The notes below the pieces were generated by a model. The model did not search any database and was not told the DNA's origin. It was given only the letters and a program-made list of their open reading frames with translations. The position numbers and the translations under genes are program-made. Shown here in pieces: positions 21,546-32,297 of a stretch of DNA of 64,000 bases. Numbering within the stretch: the first letter of the stretch is position 1; every line of letters starts with the position of its first letter. This DNA comes from Prorocentrum cordatum (lineage: Eukaryota; Sar; Dinophyceae; Prorocentrales; Prorocentraceae): NCBI GenBank assembly GCA_963575745.1, contig CAUYUJ010009846.1, forward strand, positions 345,001 through 409,000, in the 5' to 3' direction.

Positions 21546-21773
21546 TCCCAATCAGTGCTTGCACTGAAGGGGTCCTAGCGGAAGTTGAAAGATTTGGCGA
21601 AAGTTTCCCGCCGATTTTGGCAGCAGGCTGGGTTCCCGGGTTCCCGCTTCCGGGTTCCCGGGTTCCCCGTGATTGGTTCCGGGCCGATCTCGGTGTGTTT
21701 TGGGTTCTCGGGCTCCCGGGTTCCTGGTCGATCTCGTCGGATCAGCGAAAACCAATATATTGATTGTCGGGCG

Positions 21774-21928
21774 AAGAGAACTATGCATATGCACCGATCC
21801 TGGCCTGGCCCATCCTGGGCCCAGGATCGGTGCATGTGCCCTCCTGGCCAAGGCAGGATGGCGTATGCACCGATCCTGGGCTCAGGGTGGGCCTGGCCAG
21901 AATCGGTGTATGTGCATAATTCTCCTCC
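21774..21928. mobile_element. foldback element with two nested hairpins
   Basis: Outer arms: TATGCATATGCACCGATCCT at 21781-21800, continuing GGCCTGGCCC, against a right arm whose reverse complement begins TATGCACATACACCGATTCT; they are about 85% identical over some 40 bp. The interior, AGGATCGGTGCATGTGCC to GGCGTATGCACCGATCCT, is itself an inverted repeat. GAGAA flanks both ends in inverted orientation, so the arms may be slightly longer. No coding content. Confidence 0.7.
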
Positions 21929-24299
21929 CTCTAGATTGGGGTTTTTCTTTGGTGTAGTCACGTTTATGTCATTCTTCGTTCCCCCCTTTGGGAGGGGAGA
22001 GGATTTCGGACGGGCTCCCAGAAAGCAGTCCGAGCGTCAGCCTCGCACGGCGTCTCACGTTCCGGACGCCACAAACTGGTACAAGTTCCGACCAGGAGGA
22101 GGATGTTCCAGAGGGCTCCTCAGAGGGTGGCCGTACCAGAGGATCGTCAGGAGACCTTTTCGGGGAGGGCTCTTGGAGGATCCCTGAAACGAATCCTCCT
22201 CTTCGGGGAGGGTTCTGGGAGGATCCCTGAAGAAGCCTCGGAGGATCGTGCAGGATCCTTCGACCCCAGAGGACTGTGCAGAATCCTTCGAGGGTCCCCG
22301 AATGATTGTTCAGGGGATTCTCAAGACACAATTGGTAAGCCTGGGGGACTGCTGGGCTCGTGAGGACATGGCTTCGATTCCTGAAAAGCTCACAATCCTG
22401 AAGAACATCGTCGGATTCCCGAGGACATCCTACGGATCCCCGATGGAGCCATGGTGTCCTGACATCCTGCAGGCGCCTCAAGTATTCTTCCCGCTCTTGA
22501 AAGATACCCGTTGGTTCTTTCGGATGGGCAGCTGCTTTCAGAGGACACGCAGAGGAAACCCGGTAGGTCCCCGAGGAGACCCACTCGATTCATCAGAAAA
22601 TTTGTGCGAGTGATTTTGTGACGAAAATGAAGCTACTAAAGAAGTCGTTAGAGGAATCGGAAGGAAATCACATCGCCTCGCTTGCTGGAGAGATTCGCTT
22701 GGAGTATTGAGGAGGTCGGTTGACGACTGGGAAGCCTCCTGGGTTCGTCGAAAGGCCCTATGATTTCACCATTTGACCCCAGCGGAATTATGTTGAGGAT
22801 TCTTCATAACAAATGTTTGGGTCCGAGGAGGACCCTTTGAACTCCTGTTGTTTCAGGGTTGCATGGCTACCTGCTGGTTTGCCGCAAGTGTTTGTATTTT
22901 TCGGTTCAACCTGGGTTGATATTCCAGCGGCCGTTGAAAGGCGATTCTGGGGATAACGCAGTACGTGGTCAGCCTAGGTATTGTTGCAAACGTAATTGTC
23001 ACCCCACAGATCGCAACCCTTACTTATGCTTTATGCTTGTCCCGACGGCCGGTCACCATCACACATGCACCTTCCGTTTTGAAACCAATTCCAACCAGGC
23101 CGGTCATGCGACTTTTCGGAAAGCATGATTGCATACACACGCGTCGTTTCGTGTTACCCTCAAGTGTTACGACTAAGTCCCGATTGTGAGGTCGATTTCC
23201 AGGTTTGGGATTGGTGCCAGTGAGTTTCTCGCCCCGATCTGCTTTTGAACTAGTTGTTGCGGTCAGTGCCAGTTGTGCGGGGCTCGCTCCGTATGCTGGG
23301 GAAGGAAGAGGCCTCTGGGGTAAAGGGCCCTTGAAGGTGCCACCAGAGACGTTTCGGAGTGGCCCCTCGTTCCATGGAAGGCCCGAGTGTGCACGGAGTT
23401 GGGTATGGAATTCGGCGCATGCTTAGGCCGATGCGTCAGGGGGCGCAGATTGCTGCAAGGAGCGAAATTTCAGAAACGAAGAGGCCCGACAGACATACAC
23501 ACAAAGACACCAACAGCGGCACAGCGCTATTGTGCAACGCACCCCGGCATTCGGGGGCAATCTCGGAAGGGAACGCGTCCCGTGCGTACGCGGACCGTGG
23601 GATTCAGGGGCAACGTTAGGGGGGATGGGCTCAGGAAAGGACGCACCGACCCCCGATCGCCCACGGGGGGCTGATCGCATATCGCCGACCGATCGAGCCA
23701 CAAAGGGCAGCAACGGAGCCACTGAGGGCAGCAACGGGGCCACGAAGGGCAGCGAGCGAAGGCGACCGCGGAACCAGTACAGGCAGCGAGGGGTATCGAA
23801 GGCGGGCGAAGGGCAGCGAGCGGCGACTGCAGTCGTTAACGGGCTGGTCGGGCGGGCAGGCCGCGACGGGCGGGTCGAGCGGCGGGTCGTTGAAGCGTGA
23901 GTCCTGCTTGAACCGCCAGGCCATATGTAGCGGGAGCGCGATTCGTGGGTGTCGAGGACGGGCGTTTGAATAAAGTGAGGAAATCTCAAGCGAAGCGGCT
24001 CGGTGGTCAATTGCGAGGAAGTCCCAAGCGAGAACGCGATTCTGCAATCCATGGTCAATAAGTGTCAAGTGGGGGCCGCGATGCGGTGGTGAATTGGCAG
24101 GAAGTCCAAAGCGAGAGCGCGATTCTACAAACAACCGTGAGGAAGTATCAGGCGGGAGCCGTTGTTGCTGTAAACTGGGGGCCAACGACACAGTCTAAGC
24201 TTCAATCTGTTCCCTGATAAACAAAAATACAGGGTGCGAGCCCCGGAAGGGGCACTTCAATCGAACAAATACAATGTGCATCAGGCGGGGGGGATCAAC
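21929..24299. other. mostly unique sequence, no gene recognised
   Basis: 22150-22300 carries short degenerate repeats around GGAGGATCCCTGA. 22620-23190 is lower in GC with short frames only. 23694-23757 holds three units of a 21-bp repeat, GAGCCACNRAGGGCAGCAACG. Nothing protein-like was recognised. Confidence 0.4.
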
Positions 24300-24460
24300 A
24301 TTAATTATTTAATCGCTTCGCTCATGCCGCCGGCCCTGGAGCCCTCTTTAGGGCCTCTTGGGGGCCTCTTGGGGACCTCTTGGGAGTCTCTTGGGGCTCC
24401 TTGGCGGCGTTTTGGAGGCCCCCAGGGCCTCTTGGGGGGCTCTTGGGGGTAGTCGATTGC
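24300..24460. repeat. CTTGGGG minisatellite with a conserved leader
   Basis: TTTAATCGCTTCGCTCATGC then CGCCGGCCC is followed by GGGCCTCTTGGGGGCCTCTT-type units of 12-15 bp. The same leader and minisatellite recur at 34797-35050, and the minisatellite alone at 29655-30090. Confidence 0.75.
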
Positions 24461-24929
24461 GGCTCCCCCCTCGGAGGCCACGATCCTCGTGAGGGGTGTC
24501 GAAAAATACCCTCCCCTGGAGTGGTCTGGTGGCTTCTCCCGGGCTTCTCTCGGGACCTTGCCGGGGTACTTTTCGTCCGGGGGCCCCCAGGGGCCGCTCC
24601 GCGCGCGCGAACTAGAAATATTGTTAACAAGTTACCGGAGATCTTAGCACGCCTCTGGCCCGTTGGGCCGGCGAATTTTCCCGGAAATGATAGTTCAACA
24701 GCAGCAACAACAACAACGCAACAAGCAGAATTGTCATTACAAATTCCTTGTTTCAGCCACGCACCCAGGGACAATGAATGACCGTTCGGCCCCCTGACTC
24801 TGATAAGCGGGCAGGTGCATGCCCGAGGACCTCGTGATCTCGCTCGGCCCCGTCCCCGCGTGCTTCTTCCGTAGGCGCATTGCCTACCAGGACCGCCGAT
24901 TGGAAGACGGGGGGAGAAGAATAGGGAAG
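24461..24929. other. no gene recognised
   Basis: Includes a CAACAACAACAA run near 24700. No recognisable gene. Confidence 0.4.
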
Positions 24930-25200
24930 GAAGGAGGAGGAGGAGGAGGAGGAGGAGGAGGAGGAGGAGGAGGAGGAGGAGGAGGGAGGAGGCGGAGGAG
25001 GAGGAGGAGAAGGACAAGGAGGAGGAGGAGGAGGAGGAGGAAGAGGAGGGGGAAGGAGGTAGAAGGGAGGAGGGAGGACGGAAGAGCGATGAGGCAGGAA
25101 GGCGGAGGAAGGAGGGAGGAGGGAGAAACAATACAGGGAGGAGGAGAAGGGAGGAGAAGGGAGGAGGGAGGAGGAGGGAGGAGGAGGAGGATAAATTGAG
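24930..25200 (+). repeat. GGA microsatellite
   Basis: Interrupted (GGA)n with GGAAG and GAGAAG variants. Confidence 0.9.
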
Positions 25201-25654
25201 GGAGGGGGAAGAAGGGGAAGAGAAGAGCGCCCGCCATCCTCGGGCAGCCGCCAGCGGACCCCCGTGGCAGCCGACGAACAAGAGGGGGGACGAGGAGGAG
25301 CAGGACACGGAGTAGGAAGACACGCTGACTTCGGAGAGGACGCCCACATGCGACGAGCCGGCTGCCGTTGGCAAGTGTTGGTGCCGTCCGGCATCTTGAC
25401 CATCGGGACGCGCCAGCGGTTCTCGTGTGGGGCCGAGAGGCATCGGGATGCCACCCAAGGTGGCGAGGTTCTCAATATCCCACATCAAAGCAGCGTGCAG
25501 GGTTGCTTTTCATGCTGTAGCGATGTCCAGGCCCATGCGAATTGCCCTGATCAAGGACGCGGGTGAACATAGAGTGAGGACCTGGGGCGGCAGTCATACC
25601 TCATACCCCCAGCAGGAGTAATATGGAGAACTCGTCAGAAGAAAAATCTAAGGA
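25201..25654. other. no gene recognised
   Basis: A plus-strand frame at 25264-25566 has a mixed composition with several Cys and His, but no domain I recognise. Not called. Confidence 0.35.
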
Positions 25655-25895
25655 GGAGGAGAGAAGAAGGAGGAGGAGGATGATGAAGAAGGAGGAGGAG
25701 GAGGAGGAGGAGGAGGAGGAGGAGGAGAATAAGAAGAAGAAGGAGGAGGATGGAGGAGGGAGGAGGAGGAGGAGGAGGAGGAGGGGGAGGGGAAGAGAGG
25801 AGGAGGAGAGAGGCGGAGGGAGGAGGAGGAGGGGGAGGAGGAGGAGATGGAGGGAGGTGGAGGAGGAGGAGGAGGAGGAGGAGGAGGAGGAAAGT
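25655..25895 (+). repeat. GGA microsatellite
   Basis: Interrupted (GGA)n with GAAGAAG patches. Confidence 0.9.
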
Positions 25896-26034
25896 GGAGG
25901 TCGGAGCTCCATATTGGAGATCCTGAATGCCTGCGCCGCCCCTTGCAGTCCTCTGCCTCGATTGAAGCGCCATGTAGCCGCGCACCCCTGGGCGCGCGCT
26001 TGCGCGCGGCAGCGCGGGGGGTCCCTCGCCTCCG

Positions 26035-26180
26035 TCCTCCTCGTCCTTCCCTTTCCACTGGTCCTCCTTCTCCTCCTTCTCCTCCTCCTCCTTCTCCTCC
26101 TCCTCCTCCTCCTTCTCCTCCTCCTCCCCCGCGCACCCGCTGGGCCATGGCGAGCTTCGGCTTCCACCCCGCGCATCCGT
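26035..26180 (-). repeat. TCC microsatellite plus conserved 45-bp flank
   Basis: (TCC)n followed by CGCTGGGCCATGGCGAGCTT then CGGCTTC. The same flank after (TCC)n recurs at 27945-28000. Confidence 0.8.
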
Positions 26181-26394
26181 CCTCCTCGTCCTTCCCCCGC
26201 CTATCCCCCCCCCCCCTCCTCGGGGTCTTTCTCGGGTTCCCAGTTCGCTGCAACACTCATCGACGGATAGAGACTAAACAAGCGCGACGGGAAGGGAGGG
26301 GTAGGATGTCAGATATGGCGCGAGCGCGCCCAGCTTGCCCCCCACCCCCCCCCCCCACCCACCCCCTCTCGTCCCCCCACCCCACCGCGACCCA

Positions 26395-26505
26395 CAATCG
26401 CCCAATCGTCGCCAACAGGGGCTCGAAAGCCCACCCAGCCCAGGAACGCTCGCTGGGGTGCCATCGGGGGCCTACCGCCGATTTCTCCGCGGTGCATCGC
26501 CGACA
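26395..26505. repeat. ~110-bp dispersed repeat, copy 1
   Basis: The order GCCCAATCGTCGCC, AACAGGGGCTCG, CCACCCAGCCCAGGAACG, GGGCCTACCGCCGATTTC and GGTGCATCGCCGACAC parallels 62025-62130. Confidence 0.5.
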
Positions 26506-26589
26506 CAAGCTGTATCATCCCCTCCCACACCAAAGCCAATCGCCACCCTAACGTTCCCTTTTAAATCCCCCTCGCGCAGCCCACCCCCC

Positions 26590-27065
26590 CTCCTCCTCTT
26601 CTGCCTCCTCCTCCTCCTCCGCCTCCTCCTCCTCCGCCTCCTTCTCCTCCTCCTCCTTTTCCACCTCCCCCTCCTCCCACTCCTCCTCCTCCTCCTCCTC
26701 CTCCTCCTCCTCCTCCTCCTCCTTTCTTCTTCCTCCTCCTCCTCCTGCTCTTCGTGCTGCTCCTCCTCCTCCCCTCCTCCCCATCCTGCTCCTCCTCCGC
26801 CTCCTCCTTCTCATCCTGCTTCTCTTGCTTGCTTCTCCTCATGCCTCTCCTGCCCCTCCTCCACCTCCTCCTCTCCTCTTTTCCTCCTCCTCCTCCCCTC
26901 CCCTTCTTCTCTTCCTCCTCTTGCTTCTCCTCTCTCCTGCTTCTCCTCCTCCTCCTCTTCTCCTTTGCCTCCTCCCTCTTCTCCTTCTCCTCCTCATCCT
27001 CCTTCTCCTGATCCTCCTCCTCCTCCTCCTCCCCCTCCTCCTCTTCCTCCTCCTCCTCCTCCTCT
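26590..27065 (-). repeat. TCC pyrimidine tract
   Basis: About 475 bp of interrupted (TCC)n with TGC and TTC variants. Confidence 0.9.
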
Positions 27066-27650
27066 ATCCTGCGGCGGCCTCGCGTCCGATGGTGTCCACG
27101 GAGCTCGAGCTCGGCACAGGCCGCGCTCGCCCGCCGCGCTCGGGGCCCGCGCGCCCCAGCCGCCCGTCGCCAGCGCCGCCCGGCACTTGCCGTCGCCAGC
27201 TTGCCTGCAGCGCGCAGCCCCGGCACCGCCGCCCCGGGCCGCCGCGCTGCCGGCCTCCGCGAGCCTTCGCCTTGGCTGGGCCCGCGGCGCCGCCCTGGCC
27301 GCCAGCTGCCGTGCCTGGCCCGCGCCCGCCGGCCGCCGCCCCCCCGCACGGGCGCCTCTGCCAGGCGCCCCCGGCCAGCGCGCCCTCCTGCGCGCCTCCG
27401 CGCCGCCCGTCGCGCCCTCCGCGCCGCCGTAGCCCGCCAGCTTGCCTGCGCCTCAGCAGCACCGCAGCCTGGCCCGCCGCCGCCGCCGCCCGGCGCGCCC
27501 ATCTCGCCGCCGTCCGAGCGCGCCTCCGCTGGCGTCCCGCCGCGCGCCGTCCCGCCTCATCAGCCCAACGGGGAAAGTTCCCTCAGTGGAAATGAACCCT
27601 TGTAGGGGCCTGTGCAGAGGTAGCTTGGAGGGAGGGTGTTTTCAACACTT
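27066..27650. other. GC island between TCC tracts
   Basis: Extremely GC-rich (27070-27560), with long frames open on both strands rich in Arg, Ala, Pro and Gly. This is composition-driven; no domain seen. Confidence 0.5.
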
Positions 27651-27659
27651 GGGTTTACA

Positions 27660-28000
27660 CTGGTCCTCCTCCTCCTCCTCCTCCTCCTCCTCCTCCTCCT
27701 CCTCCTCCTCCTTATCCTCTCTCCTCCTCCTCCTCCTCCTCCTCCTCCTCCTCCTCCTCCTCCTCCTCCTCCTCATCCCCTCCTCCTCCTCCTCCTCCTC
27801 CTCCTCCTCCTCCTCCCTCCTACCTCCTCCTCCTCCTCCTCCTCCCTCCTCCTCCTGCTCTCCCTCCTCCTCCTCCTCCTCCTCCTCCTCCTCCTCATGC
27901 TCCTCCTCCTCCTCCTCCTCCTCCTCCTCCTCTTCCTCCTCCTCCTCCCCCGCTCAGCCGCTGGGCCATGGCGAGCTTCGGCTTCAGCCCCGCGGGCGGC
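27660..28000 (-). repeat. TCC microsatellite plus conserved 45-bp flank
   Basis: One of the purest (TCC)n tracts, ending in CGCTGGGCCATGGCGAGCTT then CGGCTTC, as at 26140-26165. Confidence 0.9.
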
Positions 28001-28314
28001 GGCGCAGTCAGCTCCAGCCCCGCGGGCGCAGGCTCGGGCTCGCGCTTCTCCACGTGGCCTTTGGGGAGGGGCTCTAGGCTATCGGGCCATGGCGTCGCCC
28101 AGAGAGCACGACGTACGGGCGGTTTCGCCCCGCTTCGGGCCCCCGTTCGGGCCCCGCTTCGGGCCCCCATGCGGCGAGGGCGGGGGCGAATGCTGACAGC
28201 AGTTCCTGCCCGACCGGGCCCGGATTCGCTGTCGGTGTCGCCGCGGGCGGTGTCCACTTGAGACCAACAGTCGCCTGCCCCACCGTGTTCGTTCTCAGAT
28301 TGGGGCACGATTTG

Positions 28315-28500
28315 CTCATGTCGGCCACGCGCAGAGGGGGGTAGGGGGAGGGGGGAAGGTTTCTTAGAAGCACCCCTCTCCTATTATAGAAGGCGCGGAC
28401 CTTACCTGTAGATGTAAGGCCGGCGCCTTCTAGGAAGCAGCCTCCATCTGAGAAGCCTTCCCCCCTCCCCCTATACCCCTTTGTGCGCCGCCAATCATGG
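28315..28500. mobile_element. foldback element of about 185 bp
   Basis: Imperfect arms extend from CATGTCGGCC, GCGCAGAGGGG and GGGGGAGGGGGGAAGG on the left to their counterparts on the right. The centre is a tight hairpin with AGAAGGCGCGGACCTTAC and GTAAGGCCGGCGCCTTCT around CTGTAGAT. No target duplication recognised. Confidence 0.65.
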
Positions 28501-29089
28501 GTACTGTACCCCCCCGTGTTTTCCGTACCCATTTTCGGGGTGACAACCCAAGGCATGTCGCCCAGTTTCGGACCCCGGGGCCCTCACCGGCCGATCTGGT
28601 CCGAGAAAGGCCGCCGAAAGACGGGGACGTGGTCACCTGTCGGCATTTCTCGCTGCGTGGTGTTCTTTTCACGACGGTAGGCGCGCGCTTCCGCCCCCCT
28701 CTCTGCCCCCCTTTCCCCTCCCCTCTCCAGCCTGTCGTGCCGTCTCTTCGTCTGCCTTTCCTCTTTCTACAATGCCACAGGGCCCCTTCTTGCGAAGGTG
28801 AAGGAAAATGATTCGCACTTCGCGTATCCCCACCAGCCGCGCCTACTTGATGGTCGCCACTGGGATCTCCACGCCACCGGGTTGGGAGTGCCGTTCCTGG
28901 TCCTCCTTCTGAGTGGCTGCCCGCGCGCTCGCTTCGCTTGCCCCTCTCTTTTCTTGCTGCCTAGTCGCGGCCCGGCTAGTGTTCGGACGGCTTTCGACTT
29001 GCTTCGCGAGAACGCAGACCAACAAAAAAAAGTATCCCCACCAGCCCGTTCGAACATCCTCCTGCCCGTGAGAGTTGACGGAGGGGAGG
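28501..29089. other. no gene recognised
   Basis: Mixed sequence with overlapping frames on both strands; no recognisable domain. Confidence 0.4.
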
Positions 29090-29645
29090 AGGGAATTGGA
29101 TGAGGAGGAGGAGGAGGAGGAGAAGGGAATTGGAGGAGGAGGATGAGGAGGAGAAGGGATTTGGAGGAGGAGGAGGAGGAGGAGGAGGGAGGAGAAGGAG
29201 GATAGCGGTCTTGGGGTTCCAGGAGGAGGGAATTGGAGGAGGAGGAGGAGGAGGAGAAGGAGGAATCGGAGGAGGAGGAGGACGACGACGACAACGACGA
29301 GGAGACACATGTAGTGAAACAGAGCGGGAAACCGGGGTGAACAGAGGAGATCTCTGGGAGCAGTGTGGTGCTCTGGTGGGCCCCATTCGGGCCATCCCTG
29401 AGGCCCGCGTGTGGGCGAGGGAAGGAGGAGGAGGAGGAAGAGGAGGAGGAGGAGGAGGAGGAATAGGACGACGATGACGACGACGACCACGACGACGACG
29501 ACTACGAGAAAGAGAAGGAACAGGAAGAAGGAGAAGACGAAGAGTGCAAGGACGATGGCGAGGACGAAGAGGAGGAGGAGGAGGAGGAGGAGGAGGAGAA
29601 GGAGGAAGAGGAGGAGGAGAAGAGGAGGAAAACAACGAGGACGAG
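29090..29645 (+). repeat. GGA/GAC microsatellite complex
   Basis: GGA tracts at 29090-29290 and 29425-29640 with an internal GACGACGAC block at 29465-29505. Confidence 0.9.
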
Positions 29646-29654
29646 GACAGAGCC

Positions 29655-30095
29655 CTTTAAACCGCCTCCTGGAGCCCTTGTGGGATACTTTGGGGGGATC
29701 GTGGGGTCCTCTTGGGGCCCTCTTGGAGCCCTCGTGGGGTCCCTTGGGAGCCCTGGAGGGCCTCTTAGGGCCATCTTGGAGGCCATCGATCAAAAAAGGG
29801 GGGTCTCAGATTTGCCTCCTTCCACTGGGCCCCCCCAGGACCATCAGAATCGCCTCTCGGGGTGCTCGAGGGCCGCCCTTGGGCGCTCTTAGGGCCGTCA
29901 AGGGTCCTCATGGGCTCCTTCTGAGGCATCTCTTGGGGACATGTTGGGGCCACTTTGAGGCCTCAGTGCATGGGAAGCGAAAGCGCGAAAAGTCAAGAAT
30001 CATTGATGTCCTTTCGGTTTTGGGAGGATGTTGGCCTCTTGGGGGGTCATGAGGGGGCTCCGAGAGCACTTGGAACCCTCTGGTGGCCCTCGTCG
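29655..30095 (+). repeat. CTTGGGG minisatellite
   Basis: Units of about 12-18 bp such as CCTCTTGGGGCCCTCTTGG. Related to 24340-24450 and 34860-35050. Confidence 0.6.
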
Positions 30096-30475
30096 GGCCT
30101 TTTGGAGGTTTGTCGGAAGCTATCTCGAACCATCGTCGGCTATGTTTAGTCGCCTGGGAGGCCATCTTGGAGCCATCTTCGGCCATTTTGGGCGCCCTGG
30201 CCGATCGCGAACCCGCCAAAACATCCTCAGGGAGGGGGTGGAGGTAAGCCTTCCAGAAAGGACCCAGTTTATGAAGAAGGAAGAAGAACGAACTCGTTAA
30301 ACCCTTTCAGCCAGAAGGGCTGGTGGGACTTCACGGTGTCAGATCTCCGCGGACGGGGTGCGGATTGCGCGGGGCAGTCGATCTGACGATTGTCCAGCCC
30401 CTCTCTCCGTGTAGCCTGCTTCGCTCCGAAGCAGGAGAGATGGGGTAGGAGGGATAATGCTACCAGGAGCTATCC

Positions 30476-30627
30476 TTACGTGCCCCTCTACAGGAGGAGT
30501 ATTCAGAACTAGAAAAGAAATAGTATAGGGACGATGTTTGATTACTTTTGGTTATGTTTGAACATGTTTGGGGTATTGTTTGTCTTGTCGCCCAAGATCC
30601 GCTTGTATGGGGACACACCCGACCTCA
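30476..30627. mobile_element. Family-1 inverted-repeat element, 152 bp
   Basis: The left end is TTACGTGCCCCTCTACAGG; the right end is GGGGACACACCCGACCTCA. AGCTATCC (30468-30475) and TGCTATCC (30628-30635) form an 8-bp target duplication with 7 matches. The interior is AT-rich with GTTTGAACATGTTTGGGG, shared with the 19575 copy. Confidence 0.85.
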
Positions 30628-30734
30628 TGCTATCCTGGCCCAAGGTGTCCCCAGCCTGTTGCGCCAGTTGCGGGCCCCCGGGCCTTCTGGTTCTCATGTG
30701 GAGTTCTTGTGGGGCTCGTCTGGCCCATCTTGAG

Positions 30735-30890
30735 CCAAGACGAGGAAGAGGAGGAGGAGGAGGAGGAGGAGGAGGAGGAGGAGGAGGAGGAGGGGGAGGA
30801 GGGGGAGGGGGAGGGGGAGGGGGATGAGGAGGAGAAGGAGAATAAAGAGGAGGAGAAGGAGGAGGGCGGAGAGAAGGAGAGGGTCCTTCC
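30735..30890 (+). repeat. GGA microsatellite
   Basis: (GGA)n, then GGGGGA units, then GGAGAA units. Confidence 0.9.
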
Positions 30891-31309
30891 GGCCTCTCGG
30901 GGTCGGCTTGGCCCGACTCGCGCGCGAATCGCCTCTTGGCCGATGGATCGTCGACCGATCGATGGGCGTCCGCACCCCCCCCCTCCCTGTGCGCACATCG
31001 ATTACACTGCGCACATCGACGTCGACGAAACAACAGGCCTTCGGCGGGCACCTCCCAGAAATGACATGCCTGCTAATGACCCTCATGAGGCCCTGGTGGG
31101 ACCTTGGGGCATTTTATAACTAAGGGTACACCGTTGTTTTTGCCAAGGCAAGATGCATGTTCCTACGCATGTGCTGTGACAATCATCTGGTTTCGGCCTC
31201 CTCGTCCTTTCTCCTACGCACGTCTTTCTCCCGACAGGGAGTCTCGCCATCGCAGCCCCTTCTCAGCCTCTACTGCCGTCCGTCTATATTTCTCAATGTC
31301 TGTCTATCT
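30891..31309. other. no gene recognised
   Basis: No repeat or recognisable gene. Confidence 0.4.
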
Positions 31310-31366
31310 CTCTCTCTCTCTTGATCTCGTTATTGCTTTATTTCTCTCTCTCTCTCTCTCTCTCTT
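31310..31366 (+). repeat. CT dinucleotide repeat
   Basis: (CT)n interrupted once by TGATCTCGTTATTGC. Confidence 0.9.
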
Positions 31367-31820
31367 TCTCGAGTCCACGTCGCACGCCTCGCCTCACCCC
31401 AGAGACCGAGAGACGTAGAAAGCACCCCAAACATACACAGCAGCATCCAACGTGCAGGGAACAACGCACACCTTAACGATGGAGGTCGGACCTTCACGTT
31501 GGAGGTTTTCAGCCTCTTGTCCCCTGGAACTCTCCTGGGGCGCACTCTGCCCTGTAGGTCGAGGCGCTTCCAGCCTCGGCGACGAGCCCCCACTCATCCC
31601 TGGAGGCCGGATGATGCAGAATAGGCGTCGCCAAGACATCCAGGTCGAAATCCTCGTGTCCTCCCTCCCCCTCCGCTCCTCCTCGCACTCCTCGCGGGAG
31701 CCTGCTGGAAGCCCCCGAGGCTGAGGGCGGTGCCTGGCGAAATCGGCGATGTCCTTCCCCCCCGCCTGGTCGTGGCCAGCTGGGGGGGCGGGCGGTGCTC
31801 CTTGGGTAAGAGATGATCAG
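31367..31820. other. no gene recognised
   Basis: Several frames on both strands; no domain. Ends at the introner-like element. Confidence 0.4.
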
Positions 31821-31964
31821 GAGAGGAAAAACACAGACACAATTAATCGTCGATTCCCAGGAGAATTGCGAAAATATGGGAAGGGGGGGGAAGTCAAAAC
31901 CCCAGAACATGTATGAAAATATGGGGAATCATGTTATTTATGTCTATTTATTTGTCTGTCCCAG
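31821..31964. mobile_element. Family-3 introner-like element, copy 1 (144 bp)
   Basis: Lies between ATCAG and GGTCCC. It begins GAGAGGAAAAACACAGACAC and ends TGTCTATTTATTTGTCTGTC then CCAG. The two ends are imperfect inverted repeats, and the interior has two AAAATATGGG blocks. It is a close relative of 57424-57572 and 57846-57995. The CAG/GA start and AG end would fit a GA-AG intron, but no expressed exon is proven. Confidence 0.7.
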
Positions 31965-32017
31965 GGTCCCTTCACATGAGGCCAGCGACGCGCGGAGAGA
32001 AAGAAGGGGAGCGAAGA

Positions 32018-32040
32018 TCCGGGGGGACATGCCGACCTAA
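32018..32040. mobile_element. Family-1 right-end fragment
   Basis: GGGGGGACATGCCGACCTAA matches the right terminus of Family-1 elements; no left end nearby. Confidence 0.4.
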
Positions 32041-32046
32041 ATCTAG

Positions 32047-32122
32047 CAGTTGCACGAGTGAAGGGCGGATGGTGTTCGAAATGGGGTTCATGCAGTGGTG
32101 CCGCGCACGTTCATCTTTACGT
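32047..32122 (-). repeat. single diverged 83-bp-family unit
   Basis: GGGCGGATGGTGTTCGAAAT then GCCGCGCACGTTCATCTTTA aligns with the reverse complement of the 134-905 array. Confidence 0.55.
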
Positions 32123-32189
32123 TGCATCTTCGGGGGGGCCTCGCCTGTCCCCAAACATGACTGTCTGTTTTTGTGCTCCACGCGGGCTC

Positions 32190-32297
32190 GATGCGGACTC
32201 GACGCGGACTTGGCGTGGATTCGACGCGGACTCGACGCGGATTCGGCATGGATCTGACGAGGCCGACATGGATTTGATACGGACTCGACGCGGATAG
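32190..32297 (+). repeat. 11-bp minisatellite
   Basis: Units of GGAYTCGACGC with variants GGACTTGGCGT and GGATTCGGCAT. Confidence 0.85.

Larger units (their letters stand above)
20971..21773. other. GC-rich sequence with a hairpin and foldback fragment, no gene recognised
   Basis: Frames on both strands overlap. The only structured parts are the hairpin at 21197-21238 and the CGC-rich foldback fragment near 21440-21545, both listed separately. Confidence 0.4.

Noticed and set aside
21593-21615. spliced-leader-like CCGATTTTGGC
   Set aside because: Mismatches within the core and no CTCAAG end.
30725-30745. second spliced-leader copy on the minus strand
   Set aside because: Only CTTGAGCCAA matches, and the following bases diverge from the leader.
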